DNA from: Bagarius yarrelli
Taxonomy: Eukaryota; Chordata; Actinopteri; Siluriformes; Sisoridae
NCBI GenBank assembly: GCA_005784505.1
Contig: VCAZ01000357.1
Coordinates: forward strand, 71,884-135,883
Length of the DNA stretch: 64,000 nt
Reading direction: 5' to 3'
The position numbers and the translations under genes were made by a program. Shown here piece by piece: positions 63,176-64,000 of this stretch. Each line of letters begins with the position of its first letter. Within the stretch, counting starts at the first letter, position 1. Below the pieces are notes generated by a model. It did not search any database. It was not told the DNA's origin and saw only the letters and a program-made list of their open reading frames with translations.

Positions 63176-63224
63176 CTGTTCTTGATTGAAGATGAATGGA
63201 ATGAGTGAGAATAATATTAGATGA

Positions 63225-63290
63225 TTATAGTTAGTTTGTGCTGTAACACACAGTTCATCGTTAATACAGAATATACAGCTATTTTACGGT
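63225..63290. repeat. Left part of dispersed element, copy C
   Basis: GCTGTAACACACAGTTCATC, then GTTAATACAGAATATACAGC and TATTTT closely match 48001-48049. As at 48 kb, it follows directly on an AT-rich array. Confidence 0.6.
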
Positions 63291-64000
63291 CTGGATTTAA
63301 AGATGGCGACTGATTGAACACACAGGAATTTAATAGAGGATGTCCTGAGAGAGAGAGAGAGAGAGAGGGAGAGAAAAAAAGAGAGAAGAGACCGGGGGAG
63401 AAAGAGGGGCGTTAAGATAAAGATCTGAGGTAGAACAGTGACTTTAAACTGCTGAGTGTTTACACAGAGCTTGGGGCTTTGGGGCTGGGCTTTGGGGCTT
63501 TGGGGCTTTTTCTGACCTCCATCAACTTGAGATCAATCCCGAGTCTCCGCCCCGCGCTGCTACAACTATTAGCACAAATTTCCAATTCCTGTCCCGTCCT
63601 GCACACCATCCACCAGTTGGCCAATCATTGTTTAGTCCCCCCAAAATACGACTGCACAACGAACCGTTAACTATTTAACGATGTGCTAATATGCTATGGT
63701 CTCATTCTAACAGAATCATCGTGTGGGTGTGAGCTGCTGCAATTCACAGCCCATCCCTCACTTTATTGCAACAAAATAAACCTGCAGTAAATTCAAAATT
63801 CAACCTCAGCAGCACAAAATAGGAAGAATCCTAAAGAAATGAATAAAGATCTATTCTGGGGAAAAGAAACGATTGATTCCTACTGATCCTCAGTTTTCCA
63901 ATTATATGCAGCAGGTCAGGTTCTGCTTCAGACCCGTGTTCAGTCTCCCTGATGATGTATGTATTGTGTTTCCCTCTCTCTCTCTCTCTCTCTCTCTCTC
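63291..64000. other. Intron 4 DNA to window end
   Basis: GA-rich tract at about 63345-63410, a GGGGCTTT repeat (4-5 copies) at about 63472-63510, and (CT)n at 63974-64000 running off the edge. No further galnt9 exon is recognised. Confidence 0.55.

Larger units (their letters stand above)
32561..64000 (+). other. galnt9: galnt9-like gene, partial (exons 1-4 and introns; continues past the window)
   Basis: Four coding exons on one strand, in the right order and with compatible phases, match the N-terminal third of GALNT9. Introns are about 11.9 kb (32799-44701), 5.8 kb (44883-50698) and 6.7 kb (50856-57565), and intron 4 starts after about 57734. Exon 1 ends with one base of a Gly codon, exon 2 supplies the other two and ends with two bases of a Lys codon, and exon 3 ends with one base of a Val codon that exon 4 completes. 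The rest of the glycosyltransferase domain and the C-terminal ricin-type lectin domain are not found and should lie to the right. Assignment to galnt9 rather than galnt17 or galnt18 rests on the exon 1 anchor and the exon 2 stem, which fit GALNT9 better. Confidence 0.85.

Overview
This window reads as intronic and intergenic DNA of a ray-finned (teleost) fish. It has spliced exons with a vertebrate protein signature, many (CA)n/(GT)n microsatellites, tRNA-derived SINE copies and remnants of CR1/L2/Rex1-type LINEs. The SINE style (conserved GGTTCGATTCC B-box, 3' end near GTCTGGTAAATG) is common in catfish and related teleosts, but the species cannot be fixed from sequence alone.

The one gene supported is a + strand galnt9-like gene (polypeptide N-acetylgalactosaminyltransferase 9, a Golgi type II membrane protein of the GT27 family). 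Its first four coding exons are visible: exon 1 at 32561-32798 (start codon, cytoplasmic tail, membrane anchor, start of stem), exon 2 at 44702-44882 (stem), exon 3 at 50699-50855 and exon 4 at about 57566-57734 (start of the catalytic domain, including the Asp-Ala-His metal-site motif). Exons 1 and 2 are clean with good splice sites. Exons 3 and 4 are recognisable but carry several small deletions that break the frame. I think sequence error in repeat-rich blocks is likelier than gene death. The remaining exons would lie beyond position 64000.

Layout: 1-31.7 kb is upstream DNA with no supported gene. It holds large tandem arrays (1-3.66, 6.3-8.44, 12.35-14.2, 15.93-17.1 and 19.3-26.2 kb) separated by unique DNA and mobile-element fragments. 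31.77-32.56 kb is a CpG-rich promoter/5' leader. 32.8-64 kb is galnt9 introns 1-4, each with further arrays of 12- to 58-bp units, so about half of the window (roughly 30 kb by my estimate of spans) is tandem repeat.

The most interesting pattern is where the arrays come from. One 23-bp array is a duplicated piece of LINE reverse-transcriptase coding sequence. The 2.1-kb CATTA array adjoins the 3' tail of a SINE. The left-edge 3.6-kb array sits at the same internal position as a short GT tract in a second copy of the same dispersed element at 48 kb. Long open frames inside arrays are by-products of periodicity and are not annotated as genes.
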